Assembly (NCBI GenBank): GCA_964503885.1
Contig: CAZDCD010000017.1
Coordinates: 1-64,000, forward strand
Reading direction: 5' to 3'
Source: CAZDCD01 sp964503885
Lineage (GTDB): Bacteria; Bacteroidota; Bacteroidia; Bacteroidales; UBA10428
DNA: 64,000 nucleotides
How positions within the stretch are numbered: position 1 is the stretch's first letter; every line of letters begins with the position of its first letter. The position numbers and the translations under genes were made by a program. Shown here piece by piece: positions 43,232-52,017 of the stretch. The notes under the pieces are model-generated. The model did no database searches. It saw only the letters and a program-made list of their open reading frames with translations, and was not told where the DNA came from.

Positions 43232-43987
43232 ATGCTTGCCAAACGAATAATACCCTGCCTCGATGTGCGGGATGGAATGACAGTTAAAGGAATTAATTTT
43301 GTAAATATCCGTGAGGTAGGCGACCCGGTTGAGCTGGGAGCCATGTATGCCGGTCAGGGAGCCGACGAGTTGGTTTTCCTGGATATTACGGCGTCACATG
43401 AGGGCAGGAAAACTTTTGTTGAGCTCGTGAAACGGATCGCCAGGAACCTGAATATACCCTTTACGGTGGGTGGTGGGATCTCAGAGTTACCCGACATCGA
43501 GGCGCTGCTTGCTGCCGGTGCCGACAAGGTTTCCATCAATTCTGCCGCCATTAATAACAGCGCGCTGATTGATCAGATGGCCCTGAATTTCGGGAGCCAG
43601 TTTGTGGTTGTTGCCATCGACGCCCTGGAGACTGATCACAGGTGGACTGCATATATCAACGGCGGGAGGATCCCGACTGATAAGGAACTGTTTTCATGGG
43701 CACGCGAGGCGCAGGAGCGGGGGGCCGGTGAAATCTTGTTTACATCCATGAACCACGACGGCACGAAAAATGGATTTGCCTGTGAAGCGACAGCCAGATT
43801 ATCGGAGCAACTTTCGATACCGGTGATTGCTTCGGGCGGAGCCGGCAGTATGGAACATTATGCCGAAGTGTTCACAGCAGGAAAAGCAGATGCAGGACTG
43901 GCTGCAAGCATATTTCATTACCGGGAAATAACCGTGCCGCAATTGAAGGAATATCTTCTTGCACGAAATATCCCGGTGAGGGTATAG
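43232..43987 (+). CDS. hisF: Imidazole glycerol phosphate synthase, cyclase subunit
   Basis: HisF uses ammonia from HisH to convert PRFAR to imidazole glycerol phosphate and AICAR. The 251-residue TIM barrel starts MLAKRIIPCLDVRDGMTVKG with the catalytic Asp in CLDVRDG, then LVFLDITASHEGR, FTVGGGISELPDIEALLAAGADKVSINSAA-type sequence, AIDALETD, TSMNHDGTKNG with the second catalytic Asp, and IASGGAGSMEHY. Length and motifs are normal. Confidence 0.96.
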   Translation: MLAKRIIPCLDVRDGMTVKGINFVNIREVGDPVELGAMYAGQGADELVFLDITASHEGRKTFVELVKRIARNLNIPFTVGGGISELPDIEALLAAGADKVSINSAAINNSALIDQMALNFGSQFVVVAIDALETDHRWTAYINGGRIPTDKELFSWAREAQERGAGEILFTSMNHDGTKNGFACEATARLSEQLSIPVIASGGAGSMEHYAEVFTAGKADAGLAASIFHYREITVPQLKEYLLARNIPVRV

Positions 43988-44175
43988 GTTACGGAGTTCA
44001 ATGTTCAAAGTTCCTTGTCCTCCGAAGCTCCACCTGTCGCCTGCCTGCTCTACCTGTCGATAGACAGGCGCAGGCAGGGCAAACAGATTTTAGGTTCAGG
44101 GGTTGTAGTCCTGGATTTTGAGTATTGCTTTCGGAGAATTATAAAAAGAAATATTCAACAAAAATACCACTAGAA
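43988..44175. repeat. Repeat-bearing spacer between hisF and hisE
   Basis: The spacer contains GTTCAATGTTCAAAGTTCC (43998-44016), which recurs in the sucA-sucB gap. It also has nested inverted repeats with a GCCTGCCTG/CAGGCGCAGGCAGG core at about 44039-44079, related to the GCAGGC hairpins at 24250-24300. No HisI-like sequence is present here, although in HisIE fusions the HisI domain would occupy this place. Confidence 0.5.
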
Positions 44176-44472
44176 ATGGCAGCAGGAAAAATCGATTTTA
44201 TAGTTTTTTTGCAGGACCTCATCGAGCAGCGAAAATTGGTCATGCCTGAAGGTTCATATACCACAAAGCTCTTTTCCAAAGGAATAAATAAAATTGCACA
44301 GAAAGTTGGTGAAGAGGCAGTTGAACTGGTGATCGAGGCAATGGATGAAAACAACAGGGAGCTGTTCCTGAATGAAGCAGCCGATCTGATGTATCATTTT
44401 CTGGTATTGTTGACCGCCAGAGGATTAAGGATCGAGGATGTGGTCAGCGTTCTCGAAAGCAGGCATAAATAA
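44176..44472 (+). CDS. hisE: Phosphoribosyl-ATP diphosphatase (stand-alone HisE)
   Basis: HisE hydrolyses phosphoribosyl-ATP to phosphoribosyl-AMP. The ATG at 44176 gives a 98-residue protein with the family's helical core: LIEQRKLVMPEGSYTTKLFSKG, INKIAQKVGEEAVELVIEAM with the conserved metal-binding Glu residues, and NEAADLMYHFLVLL. A TTG at 44125 could add 17 residues without similarity. In most Bacteroidetes I would expect a HisI-HisE fusion here; only the E half exists. The next reaction (PR-AMP cyclohydrolase, HisI) is not encoded in this window. It is the last gene of the his cluster and converges on the cyclase gene with 2 bp between. Confidence 0.9.
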   Translation: MAAGKIDFIVFLQDLIEQRKLVMPEGSYTTKLFSKGINKIAQKVGEEAVELVIEAMDENNRELFLNEAADLMYHFLVLLTARGLRIEDVVSVLESRHK

Positions 44473-44474
44473 TG

Positions 44475-46079
44475 CTAGAACCTGTTGACCAGGTTAATGA
44501 TTTTTTCGTTGGGGATAAACCCGTGCTTGTCTTCGGAATACTCTTCTTTAAGCCGGTTCACGAAATACATATCTATTTTACCGTGGTTCTTGGCTTCAAT
44601 CTTGCCCCTGTAGTCACATTCAAAAAAATCTTTAATATACCCATAGGTCACTTCCGATACATTCACCATACCTACATGACCCGATTGCTCCATCCGGCTG
44701 GCGACATTTACAGTTTCTCCCCATATATCGTACGCGAATTTTTTCCTTCCGACAACACCTGCTACAACCGAACCGGTATGGATACCAATCCTCAGCTCCC
44801 AGATTGACATATTGTTAAGGACTTTCGAATCATTCAGATGATTCATATAATTCTGAATTTCAAGTCCGGCAAGTACTGCATCGAACGGGTTGCTTTTGTT
44901 TCTCAGCGGCAGACCTCCGGCACACATATAGGCATCACCGATGGTTTTAATTTTTTCAAGATAATGTTTACCGATGATCTCATCAAATTTTGCAAAGTAG
45001 GTGTCAAGAATATTCACCAGATCTTTTGGTTCGAGTTCTTTTGTCAGCGTTGAAAAGCCTTTGAAATCGGTAAACATCACAGTAACGGTCTTATATTGTC
45101 TGGTACTCGCGGTCCCTTTCGATTTTAGCTGGCGTGCGATCTCGAAAGGAAGGATATTCATCAGCAACTTCTCAGATTTATTCTGCTCTTCCTGAATGAG
45201 TTGTTTCTGGCGGTTGATTTCTTTGGTCTGTTCTTCGAGTTTACGGTTTGCCTGCCCGAGATTTTCCATTACAGATTGCATGTACTGGTTTCGCTTGTTT
45301 AACTCGTCTTCCTTATTTTTCAGGCCGGTGATATCAATTTCTGTAACAATAAGCTTTTCAACCTCACCTTCTGCATTGAATTTGGGTGAGATGAATGTTT
45401 GCAACCACTTCTTTTCTCCATTTCGTGTCTTAATCAGAGTTGAATAGTCGAATGATGTTTTGTTGGCAATGCATTGGTTGAATTGGGCTATAATCTCCGG
45501 TTCCTGGCACAAACTGAAAATTGTGGTTCCGTATTTTGCCTTATATTCCTGAAGAGACAGGCCATGGATATGTGTAAAACCTTCATTGGCCCATTCAAGT
45601 TCCCCGTCAGTTTTTACAAGAATAAATGAATTTTGGGAATTTCCTGTAACAAGAACGAGGTTTTCAAGATCGTTCGCTTTACTTTGGATTTTTTTAATTT
45701 CTTCGGTTACTCCGAGTGCTTTTTTAAGCCTCGACAGCAATTCTCCGGCAGAGATAGGTTTGGTGAGGTAGTCGAATGCTCCTATCTCAAATGATTCCGA
45801 AAGGCTTTCGGAGGAGCTGAAGGCAGTGAGCACGATTATGGGAATATTTTTTGTCGATTCATTGTTCTTCAGCATCTTGATCGCCTCGATGCCATCCACC
45901 TCAGGCATACGCAGATCCATCAGGATCACATCGGGGAGTGATTCAACTGCCTTGTCGAATCCATCCTTTCCGTTCACAGCCTGTAATACTTTGTAACTGC
46001 CATCCGATGTGCTCAGTATGCTGCTGACCAGTTCCCTGTTGGCGCTTGTATCATCAACGACCAGTACCTGATAACTCAT
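44475..46079 (-). CDS. Response-regulator adenylate cyclase (REC-PAS-coiled coil-class III cyclase)
   Basis: The 534-residue protein has a receiver domain (4-120, phosphoacceptor Asp55 in LMDLRMPEVDG), a PAS domain (about 145-255), a coiled coil (255-315) and a class III nucleotide cyclase domain (about 325-510). The two metal-binding aspartates are Asp338 in MFTDFKGFS and Asp382 in TIGDAYM. Lys378 and Asp451 (YDIWGETVNVASRM) are the adenine-selecting pair, and Asn458 and Arg462 stabilise the transition state. So it should make cAMP, regulated by phosphorylation and possibly by a PAS ligand. No histidine kinase is adjacent. The architecture resembles cyanobacterial and Bacteroidetes CyaC-type proteins. 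Confidence 0.92.
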   Translation of the reverse strand: MSYQVLVVDDTSANRELVSSILSTSDGSYKVLQAVNGKDGFDKAVESLPDVILMDLRMPEVDGIEAIKMLKNNESTKNIPIIVLTAFSSSESLSESFEIGAFDYLTKPISAGELLSRLKKALGVTEEIKKIQSKANDLENLVLVTGNSQNSFILVKTDGELEWANEGFTHIHGLSLQEYKAKYGTTIFSLCQEPEIIAQFNQCIANKTSFDYSTLIKTRNGEKKWLQTFISPKFNAEGEVEKLIVTEIDITGLKNKEDELNKRNQYMQSVMENLGQANRKLEEQTKEINRQKQLIQEEQNKSEKLLMNILPFEIARQLKSKGTASTRQYKTVTVMFTDFKGFSTLTKELEPKDLVNILDTYFAKFDEIIGKHYLEKIKTIGDAYMCAGGLPLRNKSNPFDAVLAGLEIQNYMNHLNDSKVLNNMSIWELRIGIHTGSVVAGVVGRKKFAYDIWGETVNVASRMEQSGHVGMVNVSEVTYGYIKDFFECDYRGKIEAKNHGKIDMYFVNRLKEEYSEDKHGFIPNEKIINLVNRF

Positions 46080-46277
46080 GTGTAGTGAATAGAGTATATG
46101 AATTTAGCGTTTTTTCTCTGATTTTTCAAATCTTTCCCAGTTATACGGCAAATGCCCGGATATGTTTTGCTCATAATAATAAAGTTAGAGATCATCTGGT
46201 TCCGTCGTTTATCCAGACTGGGAAGAAACACAGGTAATATCGATAAACTTCAACTTAAAGATCTGGTTATGTGTACT

Positions 46278-47450
46278 CTATAACCTGCTCCGTATCATAT
46301 TTAACAGCTCGTTGTCTGTCATCGGAACCGGGTTATTTTTCTGTCCGGTTTCCTGTACGATCTTCGCTGCCTGAGCTTCATCGAGTCCATACTGTCCCAG
46401 CCTGTTGATATTCAGCTTATCTGTGAGCTCGTCGATCTTATCGGCCAGCGCGAGGGCATTCTCAGCAACCGTATTAAACATTGAACGGCTGACCATTCTG
46501 CCAAGCCTGCTATATTTGATCAATGCACTGTTTTCGGGATCCGATGCCAGCATTTTTTCAACATTCATTCTGTTGGCTATTCCCACGAGATTGCCGCACA
46601 AGATCCCGTGAGGTATATCTATCCGGCATCCGACTGAAGAAGCAAAACCATGTACGATTCCCAGCCCCGCATTTGCCAGGGTGATTCCTGAAATTAATGC
46701 GGCATAGGACATCGCACACCGTGCTTTGAGATCCTCGCCGTTGAAAAGTGCATATTCCAGATTACTGAAGATCAGCTCTATAGCTCTTACCGCAAGCGAA
46801 TCAGTCATTTCATTCGACGATACGGATACATAGGATTCCAGAAGCTGTGTGAGTGCATCCATTCCGCTAGCAGCAGTAATTTCAGGCGGACAGTTAAGTG
46901 TTAGTTCAGGATCGATGAGGGCGATATCGGGGATAAAATGATCGTGGCGCAGGGATTTTTTGAACCCTGCCGGTCCAACCTCAGATAAGACTGCATTTTT
47001 TGTTGCCTCACTGCCTGTACCTGCGGTAGTCGGAACGGCAATGAATGGCAGTGTCGTACCAGGATGGCGCCTGCTACCCACTCCTTCGAGATATTCGGCA
47101 ACCGGACTGTCGAGGGTGAGCATGGCTGCAACAGCTTTACCCGAATCGATCGCACTCCCTCCGCCAATAGAAATAACGGCATCACATTTTTTGCCCCTGT
47201 ATTCATTGACGATCTCATCAATATCGGCTGGCGACGGTTCTTTGATCACGCGCCCGCGATACAAAGCTCCGCTTTCCTTTTCCATTTTTTCCAAAAATTT
47301 TTTTCCTTTCCGGCCCGAGGCAAACGAAGAAGCTCCCGTGATCAGAAGATACCTGTTGCCAAAGCGGCTTAGTATAGCGGGAAGTTTATCCAGACTGCCC
47401 GGCCCGAAAATGATCTCGGGAATTCCTGAAAAACGGAATGCACTTACCAT
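46278..47450 (-). CDS. Iron-containing (group III) alcohol dehydrogenase
   Basis: The 390-residue protein is a Fe-dependent alcohol dehydrogenase (FucO/YqhD-like superfamily). It shows the NAD-binding GGGSAIDSGKAVAA, PTTAGTGSEATKNAV, and metal-binding DALTQLLESYVS and GIVHGFASSVGCRIDIPHG (His ligands). It reduces or oxidises small aldehydes and alcohols. Its start overlaps the stop of the LsrG-like gene by 7 bp, so the two are translationally coupled. The pair may act on small reactive carbonyl compounds; the substrate is unknown. Confidence 0.9.
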   Translation of the reverse strand: MVSAFRFSGIPEIIFGPGSLDKLPAILSRFGNRYLLITGASSFASGRKGKKFLEKMEKESGALYRGRVIKEPSPADIDEIVNEYRGKKCDAVISIGGGSAIDSGKAVAAMLTLDSPVAEYLEGVGSRRHPGTTLPFIAVPTTAGTGSEATKNAVLSEVGPAGFKKSLRHDHFIPDIALIDPELTLNCPPEITAASGMDALTQLLESYVSVSSNEMTDSLAVRAIELIFSNLEYALFNGEDLKARCAMSYAALISGITLANAGLGIVHGFASSVGCRIDIPHGILCGNLVGIANRMNVEKMLASDPENSALIKYSRLGRMVSRSMFNTVAENALALADKIDELTDKLNINRLGQYGLDEAQAAKIVQETGQKNNPVPMTDNELLNMIRSRL

Positions 47451-47752
47451 TGCTCCTTGTCTTTCGGGTAAAGGATCATGTGTTTCCTGCCTTCACGGGG
47501 TTTCTTCATCCAGTCTTCCACAGTATCCCTCCATGTAAGGTAATGCTGTGTGCTTTTATGGGCTGCAGCAGCTTCCTCGCTTTCATATGCCTCGTATAGC
47601 ACGAACTTATTCGGTTCAGCGGCATCCCTGAGGATATCGAACCTCAGGTTGCCGGGTTCCCTGACCGACTGGTTATGATTGGCAACGGTAGCTTCCAGAA
47701 ATTCATGGATATGCTTTTTTTTAACCCAGATATGCACAAAAATTGCGATCAT
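47444..47752 (-). CDS. Antibiotic-biosynthesis-monooxygenase-fold protein, LsrG-like
   Basis: From ATG 47752 (MIAIFVHIWVKKKHIHEFLEA) the product is 102 residues with a dimeric ferredoxin-like ABM fold. The segments NHNQSVREPGNLRFDILRD, VLYEAYESEEAAAAHKSTQHY and a late PREGRKHMILYP resemble LsrG, which isomerises phospho-AI-2. Many LsrG-like proteins outside lsr operons have unknown roles, and no lsr genes are seen. The open frame continues to 47845, but those residues are unrelated. It is coupled to the iron alcohol dehydrogenase gene by a 7-bp overlap. Confidence 0.83.
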   Translation of the reverse strand: MIAIFVHIWVKKKHIHEFLEATVANHNQSVREPGNLRFDILRDAAEPNKFVLYEAYESEEAAAAHKSTQHYLTWRDTVEDWMKKPREGRKHMILYPKDKEQW

Positions 47753-48144
47753 GGCTACGATTTTAAGTTCAAGAAATGCATAAAATGAACAGGTCGGTTT
47801 GTTAATGGTTTTTGGTTTATAAAGATGGCCATTCATGACAATCACCTTTGGCCATTGTAAATGTATTAAATTTAATACTTTAATTATAACCTATGACCCG
47901 GGAGTAATTATTTATTTGAGGTATTGGGTTGACTCATGCACGCACCTTACCGAAAAACGTTCAGGTGGGTGAGCAGTCGATTTATTTGCATGCACAAATA
48001 TTGACCTGGTTAACGTTACCGATCAAGTTTTAACCGGGCAACCTATGATTTATTTTTACAGGTTTCCACGATTGCGGATCCAATCAGGCTGGGATGGACA
48101 ACGGTTATTAAAAAAAAATACATTACTTTGAAAATTGTTTAGGA
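47753..48144. other. Divergent intergenic region
   Basis: About 390 bp separate the LsrG-like gene (minus) and the LRR gene (plus). It is AT-rich around 47855-47920, with a TATTAAATTTAATA palindrome (47865-47878) that could be an operator. The stretch ATTACTTTG (48122-48130), just upstream of the LRR gene, is close to the -7 consensus. No gene is supported. Confidence 0.45.
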
Positions 48145-49443
48145 ATGATTCAGAAAAGGAAAAGATTGCTTATGAACAGAATTTACCCGGTGATGATGAT
48201 TGTTTTGGTTCTTCACCATTTCAACAGTGATGCGCAGAAAGCGCTGAAAAGCAAGGAAGCGCTGGATAAGGAAAAAGTTTACCGTTCACTTGACGAAGCG
48301 ATGCTTAACAAAAGAAAGGTGTATAAGCTGAATCTCGACAGTAAAGGATTGGAGGAAATACCTGTTCAGGTATTTAAGCTAAAAAATTTGCAGGAGCTTT
48401 ATCTCCGGCACAATTCAATAACCATTCTACCCGAAGGATTATGGACACTCACCAACCTGCAAAAACTAATGCTGGGTGAGAACCGGTTGTCAATTGTTCC
48501 GCCGGGTATAGCGACCCTTTCAAACCTTGAAGAACTCGACCTATTTTCAAATGCACTTACCGGTTTACCCTCCGAAATAAGTAAGCTGTTGAAACTTCAG
48601 AAACTCGACGTAAACTGGAATCAGCTCGATTCGCTGCCACGATCAATAACCCTTTTGGTAAACCTTGAAGTATTGCTGGCTGAAAAAAACAGGCTTATTA
48701 GCCTTCCTGAGGATTTTGGAAATCTGGAAAGGCTTAGGGAACTCAGCCTGTTCAATAACCGGTTGAAAGGCCTTCCCGAAAGTATAGGGGACTTGCAGCT
48801 TATCGCCGAATTAAACCTGAGCAGGAATAACCTGACTTTGGTCCCCAAAGGCATGAAAAACATGAAAGCATTGAGGATAATTGACCTTTCCGCTAATAAC
48901 CTTGCAAAAATCCCCGACCTGTCAGGAATGGGAAAACTGGAGAAGCTTAATCTTTCAAATAATAGGATCGCCGGAATGAATATGCAGAACGGGGTATATC
49001 CGGGACTCAAAGAACTGAACCTTAGCATCAATAAAATAACATCGATTGCTTATAAACCTGGAAATTTGCCGAAATTAAGGCGGCTGGATATGGAGCTGAA
49101 TTCCATCACCGTACTACCCGTCAGCCTGTTTACAATGGTTTCGCTTGAATACCTGAACCTGGGCAGGAATAACATCGAGAGAATAGAAAACGGAGTTGGC
49201 GATTTGAAAAATCTGAAGGAGCTTTACCTGAACGACAATAAAATATATTCCGTATCAAAATATATCGGTAACCTTGATAAGCTTGAATATCTTGATCTCC
49301 GCGACAACAAACTGCATCTTTTACAGAGGCAGATAGGCGGAATGGTAAGCCTCAGGGAGTTTCATCTTGAAAACAATAATTTTTCAGAATTTCAGCGAAA
49401 CCTTGTACGGCAATACCTCAAAAGACCACAAATCTTTTTTTAA
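48145..49443 (+). CDS. Exported leucine-rich-repeat protein
   Basis: The 432-residue protein has a signal peptide (MNRIYPVMMIVLVLHHFNSDAQ; alternative start 48172). A short helical cap (about 35-60) follows, then some 14-15 leucine-rich repeats of 20-23 residues running to the C terminus, for example LQELYLRHNSITILPEGLWTL-type units ('LxxLxLxxNxLxxLPxxIxxL'). The repeats are the bacterial 'plant-intracellular-like' class typical of Bacteroidetes surface or periplasmic proteins. There is no visible T9SS tail, lipobox or catalytic domain, so it is probably a periplasmic or surface binding protein. It lies 11 bp upstream of the dehydrogenase gene below, but a functional link is not apparent. Confidence 0.87.
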   Translation: MIQKRKRLLMNRIYPVMMIVLVLHHFNSDAQKALKSKEALDKEKVYRSLDEAMLNKRKVYKLNLDSKGLEEIPVQVFKLKNLQELYLRHNSITILPEGLWTLTNLQKLMLGENRLSIVPPGIATLSNLEELDLFSNALTGLPSEISKLLKLQKLDVNWNQLDSLPRSITLLVNLEVLLAEKNRLISLPEDFGNLERLRELSLFNNRLKGLPESIGDLQLIAELNLSRNNLTLVPKGMKNMKALRIIDLSANNLAKIPDLSGMGKLEKLNLSNNRIAGMNMQNGVYPGLKELNLSINKITSIAYKPGNLPKLRRLDMELNSITVLPVSLFTMVSLEYLNLGRNNIERIENGVGDLKNLKELYLNDNKIYSVSKYIGNLDKLEYLDLRDNKLHLLQRQIGGMVSLREFHLENNNFSEFQRNLVRQYLKRPQIFF

Positions 49444-49454
49444 AACATACCATA

Positions 49455-50363
49455 ATGCAGAAGCTATTTTCCATCAGTAAGAAAACCCGTATAGGGTGGA
49501 TCGGAACCGGCGTAATGGGTCAGCCGATGTTCGGGCATATTCTCTCGGCCGGATTTAAAGGTTATGTCTACAACCGTACCCGTGAAAAGGTAAATGCACT
49601 CTTTCACCAGGGTGCCATATGGGTGGATTCACCTGCGGAGATGATATCAGAATGCGATGTGGTGTTTACTATTGTCGGGTATCCCGAAGATGTGCACGAA
49701 GTGTATTTCGGTGAAAGAGGCCTTATGCGGAAGATAGCAGAAAAAAAGGTGCTTATCGATATGACAACCACCAGTCCCAGCCTGGCAGCTGAGATTGCTG
49801 AAAGGGCTGAAGAAAAAGGGGCTTCAGCTATTGATGCTCCTGTATCAGGCGGTGATGTTGGCGCCCGGAATGCAACCCTTTCCATAATGGCCGGTGGAGA
49901 CAGGAAGGTATTCGACAGCATAATGCCCTTGCTGAGCTTGCTGGGTAAAAAGATAATCCACCAGGGCGGCCCCGGATCTGGCCAGCATACCAAGATGTGC
50001 AATCAGATAACCATCGCATCGACTATGATTGGTGTGTGTGAAAGCCTGCTGTATGCTTACCGGTCGGGTCTTGATCCGGAGACGATGTTGCTTTCCGTTA
50101 GCGGGGGAGCCGCTGCATGCTGGACCCTGGATAATCTTGCTCCGCGAATAATAAAACGTGATCTGGAACCGGGGTTTTATATCGACCACTTCATTAAAGA
50201 CATGGGGATTGCACTCGATGAAGCCAGAAGAATGCGCATCAGCCTGCCCGGATTGTCGCTGGCATATAAGCTTTACAATTTGTTAAAGGAAAAAGGGAAG
50301 GGAAAAAAAGGAACCCAGGCTCTTATTCTGGCCCTCGAGGAAATGTCAGGGATCAGCCGTTAA
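49455..50363 (+). CDS. 3-hydroxyisobutyrate dehydrogenase-family oxidoreductase
   Basis: The 302-residue protein has an N-terminal Rossmann domain (IGWIGTGVMGQPMFGHILSAG, glycine-rich loop at about 14-20) and a C-terminal helical domain. The conserved Ser/Gly region is DAPVSGGDVGARNATLSIMAGG and the catalytic Lys is in GSGQHTKMCNQI. It belongs with 3-hydroxyisobutyrate dehydrogenase, tartronate-semialdehyde reductase and succinic-semialdehyde reductase; sequence alone does not choose between them. It is 11 bp after the LRR gene on the same strand. Confidence 0.88.
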   Translation: MQKLFSISKKTRIGWIGTGVMGQPMFGHILSAGFKGYVYNRTREKVNALFHQGAIWVDSPAEMISECDVVFTIVGYPEDVHEVYFGERGLMRKIAEKKVLIDMTTTSPSLAAEIAERAEEKGASAIDAPVSGGDVGARNATLSIMAGGDRKVFDSIMPLLSLLGKKIIHQGGPGSGQHTKMCNQITIASTMIGVCESLLYAYRSGLDPETMLLSVSGGAAACWTLDNLAPRIIKRDLEPGFYIDHFIKDMGIALDEARRMRISLPGLSLAYKLYNLLKEKGKGKKGTQALILALEEMSGISR

Positions 50364-50490
50364 GGGTTCCGGCAGAAATCTCACAGCACAGGAACATACG
50401 CCGGTGGAAATAGGGAAGTTCCGCTGGAATTAGACTTTTTGCCCTGCATGGGAGCAGGCTGGGAATGACATTCAGGAAAGCCTGAAAAAC

Positions 50491-50523
50491 AAAAGGGTTT
50501 ACACAATTGCGTAAACCCCTTCA
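50491..50523 (-). terminator. Intrinsic terminator after the RRM gene
   Basis: Read on the minus strand, AAGGGGTTTAC-gcaattgt-GTAAACCCTTTTGTTTTTC forms an 8-bp stem (GGGTTTAC 50495-50502 with GTAAACCC 50511-50518) followed by a T-rich tail. It lies about 70 bp beyond the stop of the RNA-binding protein gene and may also serve the convergent dehydrogenase gene. Confidence 0.65.
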
Positions 50524-50590
50524 TTGCAATATTTTGTCTGATCAAATGATCCTGCACCCTGGAGCAAAGATCATGAATAATCAAATGACG

Positions 50591-50881
50591 TTATGCACTT
50601 TGTCTGTCCCTGTAACTTCTCTGGTTGCCTCCATTATCGTTCCTTGGGTTGGCTATTTTAACCACAATTTTACTTCCCTCGAGTTCAACATCGTTCAACT
50701 CATCGATGGCCTTGGCGGCTTCATCGTCGTTGGGCATTTCAACAAAGCCGAAACCTTTGGAGCGGCCTGTGGCATGGTCAACAATTACTTTGGCTGAAGT
50801 GACTTCACCAAATTCTTCAAAAGTTTGTTTCAGGACTTCGCTGGTTGTCCGAAAATTCAATTTTGCAATAAAAATGTTCAT
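50591..50881 (-). CDS. RRM-domain RNA-binding protein
   Basis: This 96-residue protein is a single RNA-recognition motif with RNP2 IFIAKLNF (3-10) and RNP1 KGFGFVEM (about 42-49), plus a short basic, Gly/Asn/Arg-rich tail (NPRNDNGGNQRSYRDRQSA). Such glycine-rich RRM proteins are abundant in Bacteroidetes and cyanobacteria. In Bacteroides they act as global RNA chaperone-like regulators, from general knowledge. The gene is monocistronic with its own terminator. Confidence 0.94.
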   Translation of the reverse strand: MNIFIAKLNFRTTSEVLKQTFEEFGEVTSAKVIVDHATGRSKGFGFVEMPNDDEAAKAIDELNDVELEGSKIVVKIANPRNDNGGNQRSYRDRQSA

Positions 50882-51059
50882 GATAAAAAATAAATTAAAA
50901 GATTAAAACTTCCCGAAATGCAGGCGATGAATCAAATACAAACGATATGAAGCTGTAAGGTCATTCCGTGTTGCTTTTGCTCAATGCCCTTATTTCAAGG
51001 CACAAAACTATACTATTCTAACAAAATACAAAATATTATGTTCGCTTTTCACTGAAAAA

Positions 51060-51998
51060 TTACCCGGCTTTTGGTTTTGGTTTGTCGAACTCCTTGAAAA
51101 CAGAAGTGGCTGTCGCGATCATTCCTGATATATCCGAAAGGTTGGTTGGGATAATGATGGAATTGTTCGATGAAGCAAGCTTACCGAATTCCGTCAGGTA
51201 CTGTTCTGCAATCCTAAGATTTACCGCGTCTTTCCCTCCCTTTTCATTGATTGCAATGGATATAGCCCTGATCCCGTTCGCCGTGGCATTAGCCACCGCC
51301 TCGATTTCTGAAGCACGGCCTTCAGCTTCGTTTATCTTCCGTTGTTTTTCCCCTTCAGAACGTTTGATCAGCTCCTGCTTGTCACCTTCGGCAACATTTA
51401 TCTTTGCCTGTTTTTCGCCTTCAGATTCGGCGATCATTGCCCGTTTTTCACGTTCGGCCCGCATTTGTTTTTCCATGGCATCTTTAATGCTTTGCGGGGG
51501 TGTGATATTTTTCACTTCATACCGTGTGATCTTCACTCCCCACGGGTCGCTTGCCTTATCCACCGCATCCACGATGGATGAATTTATGGTTTCCCGTTCC
51601 TCAAAGGTTTTGTCGAGTTCGAGCTTTCCGATGACACTTCTCATCGTTGTCTGGGCGATCTGAATGGAGGCAAATTTATAGTCGTCGATTCCATAAGAAG
51701 CCTTTGCCGGATCGATCACCTGAAGGTATAGTATACCGTCAACCTCAACGGCGATATTGTCTTTAGTAATACAAATCTGAGAGGCCACGTCAATGGCTTG
51801 TTCTTTCAAAGTAAGACGATACCTGACCTTATCGACAAAGGGAAAAAGCAAATTAAAACCTGCCTGCAGGGAACGCTGGTATTTACCCAGTCTTTCAACA
51901 ATAAATGCAGATCGCTGCGGGACCACTTTTGCGGTGGATAGAATGACAATAACAGCAAAAATGGCAAGGCCAATGTAAATAATAATCATAGGATCCAT
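51060..51998 (-). CDS. SPFH/stomatin (paraslipin/QmcA-like) membrane protein
   Basis: The 312-residue protein has one N-terminal membrane helix (IIYIGLAIFAVIVILSTAKVV), an SPFH/Band 7 domain (about 25-185; VPQRSAFIVERLGKYQRSL, LTLKEQAIDVASQICITKDN) and a long charged coiled coil (AEREKRAMIAESEGEKQAKINVAEG-type repeats, about 185-245). A C-terminal segment with SSNNSIIIPTNLSDISG follows. It forms oligomeric membrane microdomain scaffolds. It is 19 bp downstream of nfeD, the standard stomatin-NfeD pair. Confidence 0.94.
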   Translation of the reverse strand: MDPMIIIYIGLAIFAVIVILSTAKVVPQRSAFIVERLGKYQRSLQAGFNLLFPFVDKVRYRLTLKEQAIDVASQICITKDNIAVEVDGILYLQVIDPAKASYGIDDYKFASIQIAQTTMRSVIGKLELDKTFEERETINSSIVDAVDKASDPWGVKITRYEVKNITPPQSIKDAMEKQMRAEREKRAMIAESEGEKQAKINVAEGDKQELIKRSEGEKQRKINEAEGRASEIEAVANATANGIRAISIAINEKGGKDAVNLRIAEQYLTEFGKLASSNNSIIIPTNLSDISGMIATATSVFKEFDKPKPKAG

Positions 51999-52017
51999 AA
52001 ATATTTCTCCTTTACGC

